64,000 bases of DNA from Actinocatenispora rupis (GCF_016861975.1 NZ_BOMB01000015.1:62001-126000); one strand, 5' to 3'; shown: positions 8,467-17,326, numbered from the stretch's first letter. The notes: generated from the letters alone by a model not told the origin. A program made the numbers and translations.

Positions 8467-11415
8467 GTGCACGGAGCCGTCAGGGAGTGGCCGGTGACGA
8501 TGCGTACGCCTCTGCCCAGGGTCGGCCGGCGCGGCCGGCTCGTTGCGTGGCTGGTGGTCGCGGTGCTGGTGGTGGTCATCGGCGGCGGCTGGCTGGTGTC
8601 GACGTGGGCCGACTGGCTGTGGTTCTCCGAGGTGCGGTACACCTCGGTGTTCGCCACGAACCTGCGGACCAAGGTGCTGCTGTTCGCGGTGTTCGGGGTG
8701 GTGGCCGCGGCGTGGATGGTCGGCAACCTGGCGCTGGCGTACCGGATGCGGCCGAGGTTGCGGCCGGACTCGCCGGAGCAGCGCAACCTCGACCGGTACC
8801 GGCTGGCGGTGACGCCGCGGCTGCGGGTCGTCATCGGCATCGTGGCCGGGCTGACCGGGCTGGTCGCGGGGCTGTCCGCACGGTCGCAGTGGGCGAGCTG
8901 GCTGCTGTTCACGCACGCGCAGACGTTCGGCCGGACCGATCCGCAGTTCCACACCGACATCGGGTTCTACGTCTTCCGCTTCCCCTTCTACCGGTACCTG
9001 CTGGGCGCCGGGTTCACGCTGGTGTTCGTGGCGCTGCTGGCAGCGCTGCTCACGCACTGGCTGTACGGCGGTGTCCGCATCACCGGCCGCGGCGACCGCA
9101 TCACCGCGGCGGCCCGGCTGCACCTGTCCGTACTCGTGGCGATGTTCGTCGTCCTCAAGGCCGTGGCGTACTTCCTGGACCAGCGCGGGTTGCTGCTCGG
9201 GCACAACGCGACGACCGGGCTCGACGGCGCCGGGTACACGGCGATCAACGCGCTGCTGCCGGCGAAGGAGATCCTGGCCTGGATCGCGCTCGTGGTCGCC
9301 GTCGCCGTACTCGTGTTCTCGAACGCGGTGATGCGCAACCTGATCTGGCCGGGCGTGTCCCTCGCGCTGCTGGCCATCGCCGCGGTCACCATCGGCGGCA
9401 TCTACCCGGGCATGGTCTCGACGTTCACCGTCAAGCCCAACATCCCGGCCAAGGAGGGGCCGTACATCGCGGACAGCATCACGGCGACGCGCGCGGCGTA
9501 CGGCATCGACGGGATCGGCGGCTCGGTCTACCAGGCGGCCAACACCACGCCGAACACGGCGTTGCAGAACGACAAGAACACCCTGCCGAACGTACGGCTG
9601 CTCGACCCGGCGAAGGTGTCCGAGACGTTCACCCAGCTCCAGCGGGTACGCGGGTTCTACGACTTCGGCTCGAAGCTCAACGTCGACCGGTACACGGTGG
9701 GCGACCGGACGCAGGACTACATCGTCGGCGTCCGGCAGCTCGACTCGTCCCGGCTCGCCGACAACCAGACCAAGTGGCAGAACCGGCACGCCGTCTTCAC
9801 CCACGGGTACGGGTTCGTCGCGGCGCCGGCCGACACCACGTGCTCGGACGGCCAGCCGTCGTTCGTGGTCGGCTCACTGGAGGAGAGCAGCGACTCGCCC
9901 GCCAAGCAGGGCGACTGCTACTCGGGCCCGGACCAGATCACCGTCGAGCAGCCGCGCATCTACTACTCCGACCGGATGACCGACTTCTCCATCGTCGGCA
10001 AGTCCGGCCCGTCCGCCGCCGACCGGGAGTACGACCGGCCGGGTGGCAGCGGCACCGACTCGCCGGAGCTGAAGAACACGTACACCGGATCCGGCGGGGT
10101 GTCGGTCGGCTCGTTCGGCCGCCGCCTCCTCTACTCCCTGTACTTCAAGGACACCAACTTCGTCCTCGCCAGCGACTACTTCAACAAGAACTCCAAGCTG
10201 CTGTACGTGCGGAACCCGCGCGACCGGGTGCAGAAGGTCGCGCCGTTCCTGACCGTCGACGGCGACCCGTACCCGGCGGTCGTGAACGGGCACGTGCAGT
10301 GGATCCTCGACTGCTACACGACCGCGTCGACGTACCCGTACGCGCAGCAGACCGACCTGTCGTCGGCCACCAACGACTCGCTCACCGGCGCCGGCACCGC
10401 ACCGCAGGACCGCCGCAACATCAACTACATCCGCAACTCGGTGAAGGCCACCGTCGACGCGTACACCGGCAAGGTCTCGCTCTACTCGTTCGACTCCAGC
10501 GACCCCGTACTCAAGGCCTGGAACTCCGCGTACGGCGGGATCGTCAAGCCCGCCAAGGACATCCCGCCCGCGCTCGCCGAACACTTCCGGTACCCGGAGG
10601 ACCTGTTCAAGGTGCAGCGGGACATGCTGACCCGGTTCCACGTCACCGACGCGCAGGCGTTCAACAGCCAGGACAACTTCTGGGCCGTACCGAAGGACCC
10701 GACCACGTCCGGCGCGCAGAAACAGCCGCCGTACTACGTGGTCGCGCAGTTCCCCGGGCAGCGGAGCCCCACGTTCCAGCTGACCGCCGCGCTGACCCGG
10801 CGCAACCAGGACAACCTCGCCGCCATGTTCTCCGCGTACTACGACAGCGCCGGCCGCCCCAAGCTCGCCGTCGCCGAACTACCCACCAACTCCAACGTGC
10901 TCGGCCCCAACCAGATGCAGTCCAAGATGCAGAACCAGGAAGGCATCCAGAACAACCTCGCCCTCGGCGAGTCCAAGACGTCCTCGCTCGACTACGGGAA
11001 CCTGCTCACGCTCCCCGTCGCCGGCGGCCTCCTCTACGTCGAACCCGTCTACATCAAGGGCCGCAACGTGCCCTACCCGCTCCTCAAGACCGTCCTCGTC
11101 GCGTACGGCGGGCAGGTCGGGTACGGCGCCGACCTCAAGGCCGCCGTCGACAGCATGGTCGCCTCGGCTGCCGGCAAGGCACCACCCGCCGGAACCGGGA
11201 GTACCGGCGCCGGATCCGGCAACGGCAGCGGCGACCTCGCCGACGCGGTCCGCGCCATCCGCAAGGCACTCGACGACCTGTCCGCCGCACGCAAGAACGA
11301 CGACTACACCGCCGAAGGCAAGGCACTCAAGGAACTCGACGACGCCACCAAGCAGTACGAACGCGCACAGAAAGCCCAGTCCTCGCCCTCGCCGAGCCCC
11401 ACCCCGCGCAAGTGA
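8467..11415 (+). CDS. UPF0182 family large membrane protein
   Basis: 982 residues. There are about seven transmembrane segments in the first 330 residues, beginning at about 22-45, then a large extracytoplasmic domain, and an Ala/Gly/Ser-rich tail with a charged coiled-coil-like end. This is the layout and length of UPF0182 (PF03699), a family of unknown function nearly universal in actinobacteria. GTG 8467 is chosen because AGAGGGG at 8454-8460 is an ideal Shine-Dalgarno at 6 nt. A perfect 8-bp hairpin (8427-8445) lies upstream in the leader and could be a terminator or leader structure. Confidence 0.9.
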   Translation: MHGAVREWPVTMRTPLPRVGRRGRLVAWLVVAVLVVVIGGGWLVSTWADWLWFSEVRYTSVFATNLRTKVLLFAVFGVVAAAWMVGNLALAYRMRPRLRPDSPEQRNLDRYRLAVTPRLRVVIGIVAGLTGLVAGLSARSQWASWLLFTHAQTFGRTDPQFHTDIGFYVFRFPFYRYLLGAGFTLVFVALLAALLTHWLYGGVRITGRGDRITAAARLHLSVLVAMFVVLKAVAYFLDQRGLLLGHNATTGLDGAGYTAINALLPAKEILAWIALVVAVAVLVFSNAVMRNLIWPGVSLALLAIAAVTIGGIYPGMVSTFTVKPNIPAKEGPYIADSITATRAAYGIDGIGGSVYQAANTTPNTALQNDKNTLPNVRLLDPAKVSETFTQLQRVRGFYDFGSKLNVDRYTVGDRTQDYIVGVRQLDSSRLADNQTKWQNRHAVFTHGYGFVAAPADTTCSDGQPSFVVGSLEESSDSPAKQGDCYSGPDQITVEQPRIYYSDRMTDFSIVGKSGPSAADREYDRPGGSGTDSPELKNTYTGSGGVSVGSFGRRLLYSLYFKDTNFVLASDYFNKNSKLLYVRNPRDRVQKVAPFLTVDGDPYPAVVNGHVQWILDCYTTASTYPYAQQTDLSSATNDSLTGAGTAPQDRRNINYIRNSVKATVDAYTGKVSLYSFDSSDPVLKAWNSAYGGIVKPAKDIPPALAEHFRYPEDLFKVQRDMLTRFHVTDAQAFNSQDNFWAVPKDPTTSGAQKQPPYYVVAQFPGQRSPTFQLTAALTRRNQDNLAAMFSAYYDSAGRPKLAVAELPTNSNVLGPNQMQSKMQNQEGIQNNLALGESKTSSLDYGNLLTLPVAGGLLYVEPVYIKGRNVPYPLLKTVLVAYGGQVGYGADLKAAVDSMVASAAGKAPPAGTGSTGAGSGNGSGDLADAVRAIRKALDDLSAARKNDDYTAEGKALKELDDATKQYERAQKAQSSPSPSPTPRK

Positions 11416-11435
11416 CCGCCCTCGCACCCCCCGAT

Positions 11436-11465
11436 TTGGTACCCCTCCAACCCGCCCGCTAGTAT
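11436..11465 (+). promoter_or_regulatory. Promoter of tRNA-fMet
   Basis: TTGGTA at 11436-11441 and TAGTAT at 11460-11465 are separated by 18 bp, and the mature tRNA begins 12 bp after the -10. The stretch is also more AT-rich than its surroundings. Confidence 0.6.
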
Positions 11466-11477
11466 TTCAATCACCGC

Positions 11478-11551
11478 CGCGGGGTGGAGCAGCTCGGTAG
11501 CTCGCTGGGCTCATAACCCAGAGGTCGCAGGTTCAAATCCTGCCCCCGCTA
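11478..11551 (+). tRNA. Initiator tRNA-fMet (CAT)
   Basis: A 74-nt cloverleaf CGCGGGGTGG...CCCGCTA with anticodon loop CTCATAA (CAT). The three G-C pairs of the anticodon stem (CTGGG/CCCAG) and the unpaired position 1-72 (C/T) are initiator hallmarks. CCA is not encoded. The 3' half from 11510 is duplicated at 21079 and is the integration target of the element that follows. Confidence 0.96.
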
Positions 11552-11563
11552 CGAGGGAAAACG
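11510..11563 (+). other. attL: 54-bp direct repeat in tRNA-fMet
   Basis: From the anticodon loop of tRNA-fMet to 12 bp past its end, this 54-bp stretch is identical to 21079-21132. The identity stops sharply on both sides (G/C before, C/G after). It marks the left end of the integrated element and restores a full tRNA gene. Confidence 0.93.
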
Positions 11564-11595
11564 CCCTCCTGGATGATCTCCAGGAGGGCGTTTTC
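11558..11595 (+). terminator. Terminator after tRNA-fMet
   Basis: Stem of about 16 bp (arms at 11558-11573 and 11579-11595, core ACGCCCTCCTGGA) with a 5-nt loop and TTTTC on the 3' side. It also lies at the 3' end of the convergent integrase gene, so it can serve both. Confidence 0.85.
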
Positions 11596-11603
11596 ATGCC
11601 CGC

Positions 11604-11624
11604 TGCTAACGAATTTGCTAACGA
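11604..11624. repeat. Paired TGCTAACGA repeats near attL (putative arm sites)
   Basis: TGCTAACGA at 11604-11612 and again at 11616-11624, a 12-bp period. The same pair with the same period occurs at 20943-20963 near attR. The second copy covers the integrase stop codon. Location and symmetry suggest integrase or excisionase arm-binding sites. Confidence 0.5.
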
Positions 11625-12958
11625 GCCTCCTTCTCGGCCGGCTCGGATGCTTCCTCGGCCGGCATGATCAGCTTGGCGATGGTGTCAGCCGCATCACGAT
11701 CCATGCCGGGCAGGACGTGGGTGTAGACCGACATCGTGAACGCCTCGGACGAGTGCCCGAGCCGCTTGCTGACCACCGCCGGGTGTACCCCGGCCTTGAG
11801 CGCCGCCGTGGCGTAGCTGTGCCGTACGTCGTGGAGCCGGATGCGGGGGAGTCCGCACGCGGCGGCCATCCGGTGGAACCGCTGGCGCACCACGTCGGGA
11901 TGGATCGGTCGTCCGTCCTCCCACGTGAAGATCAGGTCGGTCCCGTCGTACTCCTCGTCGTAGAACACCCGCTCGGACCGCTGCACAGCCAGCCACTCCC
12001 GTAGCGCCTCGACGGTCGCCTGGTCCAGCGAGAGCAACCGCGCGGCGTTGTCGGTCTTGCCGTCGCTGGTCTCCGCGTGCCCGTCGACCACGACGCGCGG
12101 GTCGCCCGGCTGTACCGCCAGGTGGCCGGCGTCCAGGTCGACTGCGGTCCACGTCAACCCGCACAGCTCCGCGCGCCGCATCCCGGTCATTGCGGCCAGC
12201 AGGTACAGCGCGTAGAACCGGTCCTTGCGCGCGTACGCCAGGAACGTCGCCAACTGCTTGGGCGTCCACACCGGCCGACGCTTCTTCGGCACCCGCGGTG
12301 GCTTGACGCTCTCGGCGACGTTCTCCTCGACGTAGTGCCACGCCTTCGCATCGCTCAACGCCTTGTGCAGCATCGCGTGAATGTTGCGAACGGTCTTCGG
12401 GTCCAACCCGGGGTTTACCGGCTTCGGCTTGTGCCCGGCGCGGTACCGGCGAATGGCGGCGCGCGCCGCGTGAATCGTCACGCCGCACGCCTGCATCACC
12501 TCACGTGGCGTCGGTTCGGTGTCCTTCTTCCGCTGGGCAGACCAGTAGACGTACATCTCGCTGTCCGCGTTGCGCTTGACGCGGCCCGCGGTCAACAGGT
12601 GCTCGTACAGCGCGAGCAGGTTCGGCGCGGTGAGCTGCTGAAGGCGGATCTTTCCGATCACCGGCACGACATTGGCGTCGGTGTAATTCCGCCAGCTCGC
12701 CCACGTGGACGCCGCGACGGTTCGGCGCACCGCCGGAAGCCATTGCGACACAAGGAATTCCTCGACCGTGCGCTTCGACGCGGCGACGAACTTCCCGGCC
12801 TCGACACGCTGAATCGCCTTGCGGCACTCCTGCCACGCGACGTTCTCCGATTCCCACCCGCCCTTCGTGACCTGCTTTCGCTCTCCGGTGAGCGGATCGG
12901 GCGGCCCATCGAACACGTACGTGTAGGTCTTGCCTCGCTTGTGAACGTGCCCTTTCAC
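11618..12958 (-). CDS. int: Tyrosine recombinase/integrase
   Basis: 446 residues with a complete catalytic set: Arg261 (TGMRRAEL), Lys301 region (DGKTDNAARLL), His376 and Arg379 (LHDVRH), His402 (LGHSS) and Tyr412 (SVYTHVL). The N-terminal region has a DNA-binding segment and a core-binding SAM-like domain (about 65-205). The latter is interrupted by about 55 extra residues (125-185) that include an HTH-like stretch, PREVMQACGV. GTG start at 12958. The gene points at the tRNA and its 3' end is 67 bp from it, the standard arrangement for elements using tRNA targets. It should catalyse attP x attB integration and, with the Xis-like protein at 17.3-17.6 kb, excision. Confidence 0.93.
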   Translation of the reverse strand: MKGHVHKRGKTYTYVFDGPPDPLTGERKQVTKGGWESENVAWQECRKAIQRVEAGKFVAASKRTVEEFLVSQWLPAVRRTVAASTWASWRNYTDANVVPVIGKIRLQQLTAPNLLALYEHLLTAGRVKRNADSEMYVYWSAQRKKDTEPTPREVMQACGVTIHAARAAIRRYRAGHKPKPVNPGLDPKTVRNIHAMLHKALSDAKAWHYVEENVAESVKPPRVPKKRRPVWTPKQLATFLAYARKDRFYALYLLAAMTGMRRAELCGLTWTAVDLDAGHLAVQPGDPRVVVDGHAETSDGKTDNAARLLSLDQATVEALREWLAVQRSERVFYDEEYDGTDLIFTWEDGRPIHPDVVRQRFHRMAAACGLPRIRLHDVRHSYATAALKAGVHPAVVSKRLGHSSEAFTMSVYTHVLPGMDRDAADTIAKLIMPAEEASEPAEKEAR

Positions 12959-13337
12959 GGTGGCGTACCTGCCTTCCTTGCGGGTCGAGTGCCGGTAGCG
13001 GTAGCGACGCCTGGCGGTCGTCGGGTGGGCTACGGGGCGGTTGTGGGGGTTGTGGCTGGTCGGGCTGCTACCCGCTACCGGTTGGCGTTGTGGCTGGTAG
13101 CGGCTGAGTTGGCGGGTAGCGGGGGTGGGTAGCGCGGGTGCTACCGGTAGCCGCCTGGCCGCTACCGCGTGACGGGCGGATAGGGCCTGTCCGGGGTGCT
13201 CGTCGGGCCGGTTGTGGGCCGGCTGGCGTGCCCGGCGGGACGGTGGGGCTATCGGCTATCCGGCTGGCCACGGGGCCTAGCGGCGGGGCTATCGATAGGG
13301 GCGGTGCGGGCTATCGGATAGCCCCTCGGTTGGCCGT
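12959..13337. repeat. Palindromic iteron-like region upstream of int
   Basis: 379 bp without a credible gene. It holds many variants of GCTAyCGrTAGC: GCTACCGGTAGC at 13140-13151, CTATCGATAG at 13289-13298, GCTATCGGATAGC at 13310-13322, plus half-sites GGTAGCG and GCTATCCG. The same motif recurs at 14607-14641 on the other side of the prim-pol gene. Likely binding sites for a replication or regulatory protein, and a candidate origin. Confidence 0.5.
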
Positions 13338-14288
13338 TCACGCCGCGCCCTGGTCGGTGAGGGGCACGCCCTCGTCGCGGAAGCCGCCGGTGATGGCGGC
13401 GCGGATGTCGCGGTCGGTCTGGTCGGCCTGGTGGCCGGCGTGGGTGAGTGCGGCGATGGCGTCCGCCTGGTCGATGGCGCCGGCGGCGACGATGCGGGCG
13501 ATGCCGCGGGCGGCGCCGTACAGGGTGGTGCGGCGGCGTCCTTCCGGGGCGGTGACGATCCTGCGCAGGTTGGCGGTGAGGAGGGCGGTCGGGGATGAGA
13601 TGCCCCCGCGCCCGGCGGGTGCCGTGGGCGCGGTGGTGGGGCGGGGCGCGGTGGTGCGCAGCTGCGAGAGCGACGGCGCGGTCGGTCCGGTGATGATGTT
13701 GAGCAGGCGCGGGGGCATCTCAACGACCGGCCCGTCATGGACGGTGCGGTACGCGCGGCGGGTGACCGGGTGAACCGAGGGCGGGGCGACGACGTAGCCG
13801 CCGTCTGCCTTGATGTCGACGCCGGTCCGGTCGGGCATGGGGCGGGACAGGATCGGCCGTCCGGGGTGGGCGTAGTAGAGGTGCCAGCCGCCCGAGCCGG
13901 TGCCGACGGTGTAGGTGGGCACCATGAGGTCCCGGTCGATGCTGCCGCCGTGCTGGGGGTCGATGTCGACCACGACCAGGCCGGCGGGTGCGCCGGTGCG
14001 GATGGCGAGTAGTCCGCCGGGGACGGCGGCGGTCATGGCGGCCAGTCGGGCGGGGTCGGTGGTGGCGGCGTAGAAGCCGTGGCAGGTCAGGCATGGGCAG
14101 GCTTCCCGGTCGTGGTGGCGGTCGGCGTTGTGGCAGGCCCGGCAGTTGGCGACCGGCCGCTTGGTGCGGCCGAGCCAGAACACCGGCCAGCCGCGTTCGG
14201 CGGCGGCGAGTGCCGCCGGCGGGGTTTCGTCACCACGGCGCGCGGGTTCGTGACGGAACCCTGTCGACGGGTGGGCGGTGGTGGTCAC
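13338..14288 (-). CDS. Bifunctional DNA primase/polymerase (prim-pol)
   Basis: 316 residues from GTG 14288, which has GGAGGAA (14291-14297) just upstream; the longer frame to 14510 lacks a Shine-Dalgarno and is compositionally odd. A Cys/His cluster (CRAC..CPCLTCHGF) lies near residues 48-70. Prim-pol motifs follow: VVVDIDPQHGG (catalytic Asp pair), GSGGWHLYY (motif with His) and GVDIKADGGYVVAPPS. Such archaeo-eukaryotic primase-fold enzymes prime and extend replication of plasmids and integrative elements. The next gene upstream encodes a RecA-fold ATPase, so together they form a replication module. Confidence 0.85.
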   Translation of the reverse strand: MTTTAHPSTGFRHEPARRGDETPPAALAAAERGWPVFWLGRTKRPVANCRACHNADRHHDREACPCLTCHGFYAATTDPARLAAMTAAVPGGLLAIRTGAPAGLVVVDIDPQHGGSIDRDLMVPTYTVGTGSGGWHLYYAHPGRPILSRPMPDRTGVDIKADGGYVVAPPSVHPVTRRAYRTVHDGPVVEMPPRLLNIITGPTAPSLSQLRTTAPRPTTAPTAPAGRGGISSPTALLTANLRRIVTAPEGRRRTTLYGAARGIARIVAAGAIDQADAIAALTHAGHQADQTDRDIRAAITGGFRDEGVPLTDQGAA

Positions 14289-14647
14289 GGTTCCTCCTTC
14301 GGTGGTCGCGGTCGCGGCACGGTGGGTGCCGTTGGCCGCCTGGTGGCGGCCGGGCCGGTCGGGGCGGGTGGTGGCGCGACCCGCGACCGGCGGGTGTTCG
14401 TGCTGGCCGGCGTACGGGTCCGGGGTCGCGGCGGGGGTCGCGTGGCCGCGACCGGTCGCGCCGTTCCCGCGACCGGTCGGCGGGCGATAGCGGCTCGTCG
14501 TCGGGGGCATGGCATGGCCTCGATTCCGGGGTTTGGCGGGTGTCGGCGGGGTGGCCTGCTATCTGCTATCGGCCTGATCAGGCCGGGAATCGGGTGCTAG
14601 CAGGGGTGCTATCGATAGCAGGGCGGGCCGCTATCGATAGCAGCCGT
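14289..14647. repeat. Palindrome-rich region between prim-pol and Rep ATPase
   Basis: 359 bp containing repeated GCGACCGG blocks (14390-14480), the perfect palindrome GGCCTGATCAGGCC at 14571-14584, TGCTATCGATAGCA at 14607-14620 and GCTATCGATAGC at 14630-14641. No Shine-Dalgarno-led ORF fits. Its content matches an iteron-type origin for the adjacent replication genes. Confidence 0.5.
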
Positions 14648-15991
14648 TCACAGGGCCGGCCGGCCCTCGTGGCAGCGCTCGCAGAGCGCAGTCCGGTCGG
14701 GGTCCTGCCGGGTCGGGTTCCCACACCCGGCGCACGGCCCGATCCCCGGCAGGTCGAGCAAGAGCGGCGCGTCATTCGTGCCACCATTCGTGCCACCATT
14801 CGTGCCAGTGGCGCCAACGCCGTGACCTGCGGTTTTGCCATTCGTGCCATTCGTGCCACGGGGGAGGGCAGGCGGTGCGTCGTTTGCGGACAGGGACCAG
14901 ACCGATCCGCCAGCGAACCCAGACCGCTCCGTGGTCACGCCAACGGCCTTGCGGGCACGGTGAACGGTGCGCCAGGCGAGTCCGGCCTCTTCCGCGGCTG
15001 CCTGAACGTCGGCCGCGGGTGCTTGGCCACCCTGCTCTTGCAGGTACCCGGCGAGCCAGTCTGCCGCCTTCGTGCGGACCGGCCCAGCGTCGTTCTCGGC
15101 CGGCTCACGAAGCAGGTCGGCGGCGCTGTAGTCGACCTGGCCTTCCCACTCGATGCGGGCGCATCCGTGGTCGGGGGCGTCGACCAGGCGGTAGGCCAGC
15201 GACGGCGGCAGTACGGCGATGTTCGCCTTGGTCGGCGCGACGATCACCCGCGTCTCGTCCTGCGGGTCCTTCGCCACGGCGTAGCCGATCCGGGCCGCGC
15301 CGATGATGCCGATCGAGCCACCTCCGCGGTAGATCGGCGACGGGCCGCCGCCCTTGGTGAAGTGCCGTACCAGCACCACCGCGCACCCGGCCGCCTCCGC
15401 CGCCTTGATCAGCGGCGTCAACGCCCGTCGCACGTCCTTGTCCTGGTACTCGTTGACCTTCTCGCCCAGGTAGGCCATCAGCGGATCCACCACCAGCAGC
15501 GCCGCGCGCACCTGGTCGATGGCCTGGCGCACCATGTCGGTATCCCCGGGCAGCGTCACCAGACGGTCCACCCACGCCGCGTCCTGCCGGTCCCACTCCT
15601 TCACGCTGGTCAACGCCGCGACCCGGGCCGGGTCGGCACCGGCCGCATCCAGACGGGGCCGGATCGTGTCGGCCGGGTCGTCCTCGGCCGACAGCAGCAC
15701 CACGCCGGCCGGGTTGGCGCCGGGCTGGCCGTCCGGCCACGGCTTGCCGGTGGTGATCCGGGCGGCCAGATCCGTTGTCATCGTGGACTTTCCCGTGCCC
15801 GGGTCACCGTCCACGACGTGCAGCTTGCCGGCGGCGAGGTAGCCGGGCCACAGCCAGTTGATGCGCTCCGGGACCACCTCGGACATGCGCACCAGCGTCG
15901 GACGCGGACGCAGCAACGCCTCCGGGTCCGGGTCCGGGTCCGCGTTTGGTGGCGGTGTAGGTCCGGGTCGGCGGGTGGGTTCGGGCAGCAT
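14648..15991 (-). CDS. RepA/RecA-fold ATPase (AAA_25-like) with C-terminal zinc finger
   Basis: 447 residues from ATG 15991 (GGGAG 8 nt upstream). Walker A GDPGTGKST (62-70), Walker B around ALLVVDPLMAYL, and a RHFTKGGG element typical of RepA/DnaB-like hexameric ATPases that accompany prim-pol genes. The C-terminus has an Asn/Gly/Thr repeat (TNGTNG, TNGGTNGGTND) and ends with a CxxC...CxxC zinc finger (CAGCGN..CERC). The repeat is encoded by tandem cattcgtgccac units, of which an inverted copy lies at 20457-20542. A likely replicative helicase or loader for the element. Confidence 0.82.
   Translation of the reverse strand: MLPEPTRRPGPTPPPNADPDPDPEALLRPRPTLVRMSEVVPERINWLWPGYLAAGKLHVVDGDPGTGKSTMTTDLAARITTGKPWPDGQPGANPAGVVLLSAEDDPADTIRPRLDAAGADPARVAALTSVKEWDRQDAAWVDRLVTLPGDTDMVRQAIDQVRAALLVVDPLMAYLGEKVNEYQDKDVRRALTPLIKAAEAAGCAVVLVRHFTKGGGPSPIYRGGGSIGIIGAARIGYAVAKDPQDETRVIVAPTKANIAVLPPSLAYRLVDAPDHGCARIEWEGQVDYSAADLLREPAENDAGPVRTKAADWLAGYLQEQGGQAPAADVQAAAEEAGLAWRTVHRARKAVGVTTERSGFAGGSVWSLSANDAPPALPRGTNGTNGKTAGHGVGATGTNGGTNGGTNDAPLLLDLPGIGPCAGCGNPTRQDPDRTALCERCHEGRPAL
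14773..14860 (-). repeat. Inverted duplicated segment, copy 1 (within Rep ATPase gene)
   Basis: An 88-bp stretch of tandem cattcgtgccac units flanking GGCGCCA. It is nearly identical, in reverse orientation, to 20457-20542. Here it encodes the Asn/Gly/Thr repeat of the ATPase. Confidence 0.85.
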
Positions 15992-16104
15992 CAGCGAGAC
16001 TCCCAACGGGCGGGTTCGGCGGGTGGTTCGGGCGCGTTCAGGGGCACGTCTGGCCGAAGCGTGTTGGCGCAGATGAGACCGTTCGTGGAACCGGGTCTGA
16101 ACCC

Positions 16105-16120
16105 GGCGCCCCGGGGCGCC
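16105..16120. repeat. 16-bp perfect palindrome upstream of the Rep ATPase
   Basis: GGCGCCCCGGGGCGCC lies in the 186-bp gap between the sigma-like gene and the Rep ATPase. It is directly preceded by a hairpin CCGGGT/ACCCGG (16091-16106). It may end transcription of the upstream gene or be a regulator site; no T-run follows. Confidence 0.4.
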
Positions 16121-16177
16121 CCGTGGCCGGTAGGCGGCCACGGCGCGCCCCCGGGTTCGACTCGCACCGGGGCAGCC

Positions 16178-17326
16178 TCACGCGGCGGCCGGAAGCGCAG
16201 CCGGTACCGCGGCCGGGGTCGCGGCCGGCAGGACACCGTGCGCGCACAGCACCCGCTTGGCCCGGCTCCACGTGGAGGCCACAGTGCCCATGGACCGGCC
16301 CAGCGCGGCGGCAGCCTGCTTGTCGGACAGCCCGGACAGCTTCAGCTCGACGACCCGGCGCGCCGCGGGCGCAAGCTGCGCAACGGCCTCAGCCAGGCTC
16401 ACGGGCTTGGACAAGACAGGCTCAGGCTGCACGTCGGACTGCCGGCGCGACAGGTCATGCAGTGGCCGGACCGTGGTAGGGGCCGGCATCAGCCCAGCCT
16501 CGATGAACGCCAGGCACGCACGGTTCCAGGCACTGGCCACGGTGCCGACCGCGCAGTCCAGCTCCGCGGCGATGTCACGGTTGCCGCGCCCGTCCAGCTT
16601 GAGCAGCGCGATACGCCGGGCCGCCGCCGGCAGCTCCTGAGCTGCCGCCCGCAGCGCATCCGGGTCAACCGTCGGCTGCTCCAACGGGCGCATCCGGAGC
16701 CGGCTCTGTACCGGTGTCTGCCTGCGACCTTGCGCCGCGGGCTGCGTGTCGCCCGGCGCCAGGCGACGCCGGAGCACGGCGGCGGCGTTACGCGACGCGG
16801 CCGCGACCTGCTCGACACTGATCCCCAGCCGGGCCGCGATCACCTCGTCGCTGTTGCCCGCCAGCCGCGCACACACCACCTGGCGCTGACGCGGCGCCAG
16901 GTGCTCGATGCCCTCGACCATCGCCGCCCGCATCGCGGCCAGGTACGGCCGTGTCTCGCCCTCCGCGTCGTCCGACACGTACAGCGGCGCGTCGTCCCAC
17001 CCCGCGTCAGCCACAGCGACCTCGTACCGATCGTGGTCCCACCCGCGCCACACCAACGCCTTGGCCAGACCGAACAGCCACGCCAGGACCGGGCGGGCCT
17101 CACGGTGCTCGTACGCCGGCAACTTAGCCAGCGCGCTCGCCCACGTCTCGGCCGCCACATCCTCAGCCGCCACCCGGTTGAACTCCACACGCCGAAGCGC
17201 GTACCGCAGTACCTGACCCGAGTACCGGCAGTACAGGACACCGAACGCCTCACGCTCGCCCTGCTGCGCGAGCTTCACCAACTCCGAATCCGACAGGTCC
17301 ACCAGGTCGTTGAGCTTGCGAGTCAT
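16178..17326 (-). CDS. Sigma-70-like protein with three region-4-type HTH repeats
   Basis: 382 residues from ATG 17326, coupled to the upstream Xis-like gene by TGATG. Residues about 12-100 resemble ECF sigma region 2 (DSELVKLAQQGEREAFGVLY, AAEDVAAETWASAL). Three region-4-like HTH units follow: about 135-190 (LAPRQRQVVCARLAGNSD), about 220-275 (LPAAARRIALLKLDGRGN) and about 310-365 (LAPAARRVVELKLSGLSD). Units two and three share the recognition segment VGTVAS or MGTVAS, which suggests internal duplication. ECF factors normally have one region 4. It could be a true sigma factor, an antiactivator, or a replication or partition DNA-binding protein that reused the fold. Confidence 0.75.
   Translation of the reverse strand: MTRKLNDLVDLSDSELVKLAQQGEREAFGVLYCRYSGQVLRYALRRVEFNRVAAEDVAAETWASALAKLPAYEHREARPVLAWLFGLAKALVWRGWDHDRYEVAVADAGWDDAPLYVSDDAEGETRPYLAAMRAAMVEGIEHLAPRQRQVVCARLAGNSDEVIAARLGISVEQVAAASRNAAAVLRRRLAPGDTQPAAQGRRQTPVQSRLRMRPLEQPTVDPDALRAAAQELPAAARRIALLKLDGRGNRDIAAELDCAVGTVASAWNRACLAFIEAGLMPAPTTVRPLHDLSRRQSDVQPEPVLSKPVSLAEAVAQLAPAARRVVELKLSGLSDKQAAAALGRSMGTVASTWSRAKRVLCAHGVLPAATPAAVPAALPAAA

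Noticed and set aside
12959-13337. CRISPR or tandem promoter array before int
   Set aside because: Palindromes are short, irregularly spaced and resemble iterons.
16085-16165. tRNA-like sequence ending gggttcgactcgcaccgg
   Set aside because: The T-loop resembles a tRNA, but D and anticodon arms do not pair and the acceptor stem is missing.
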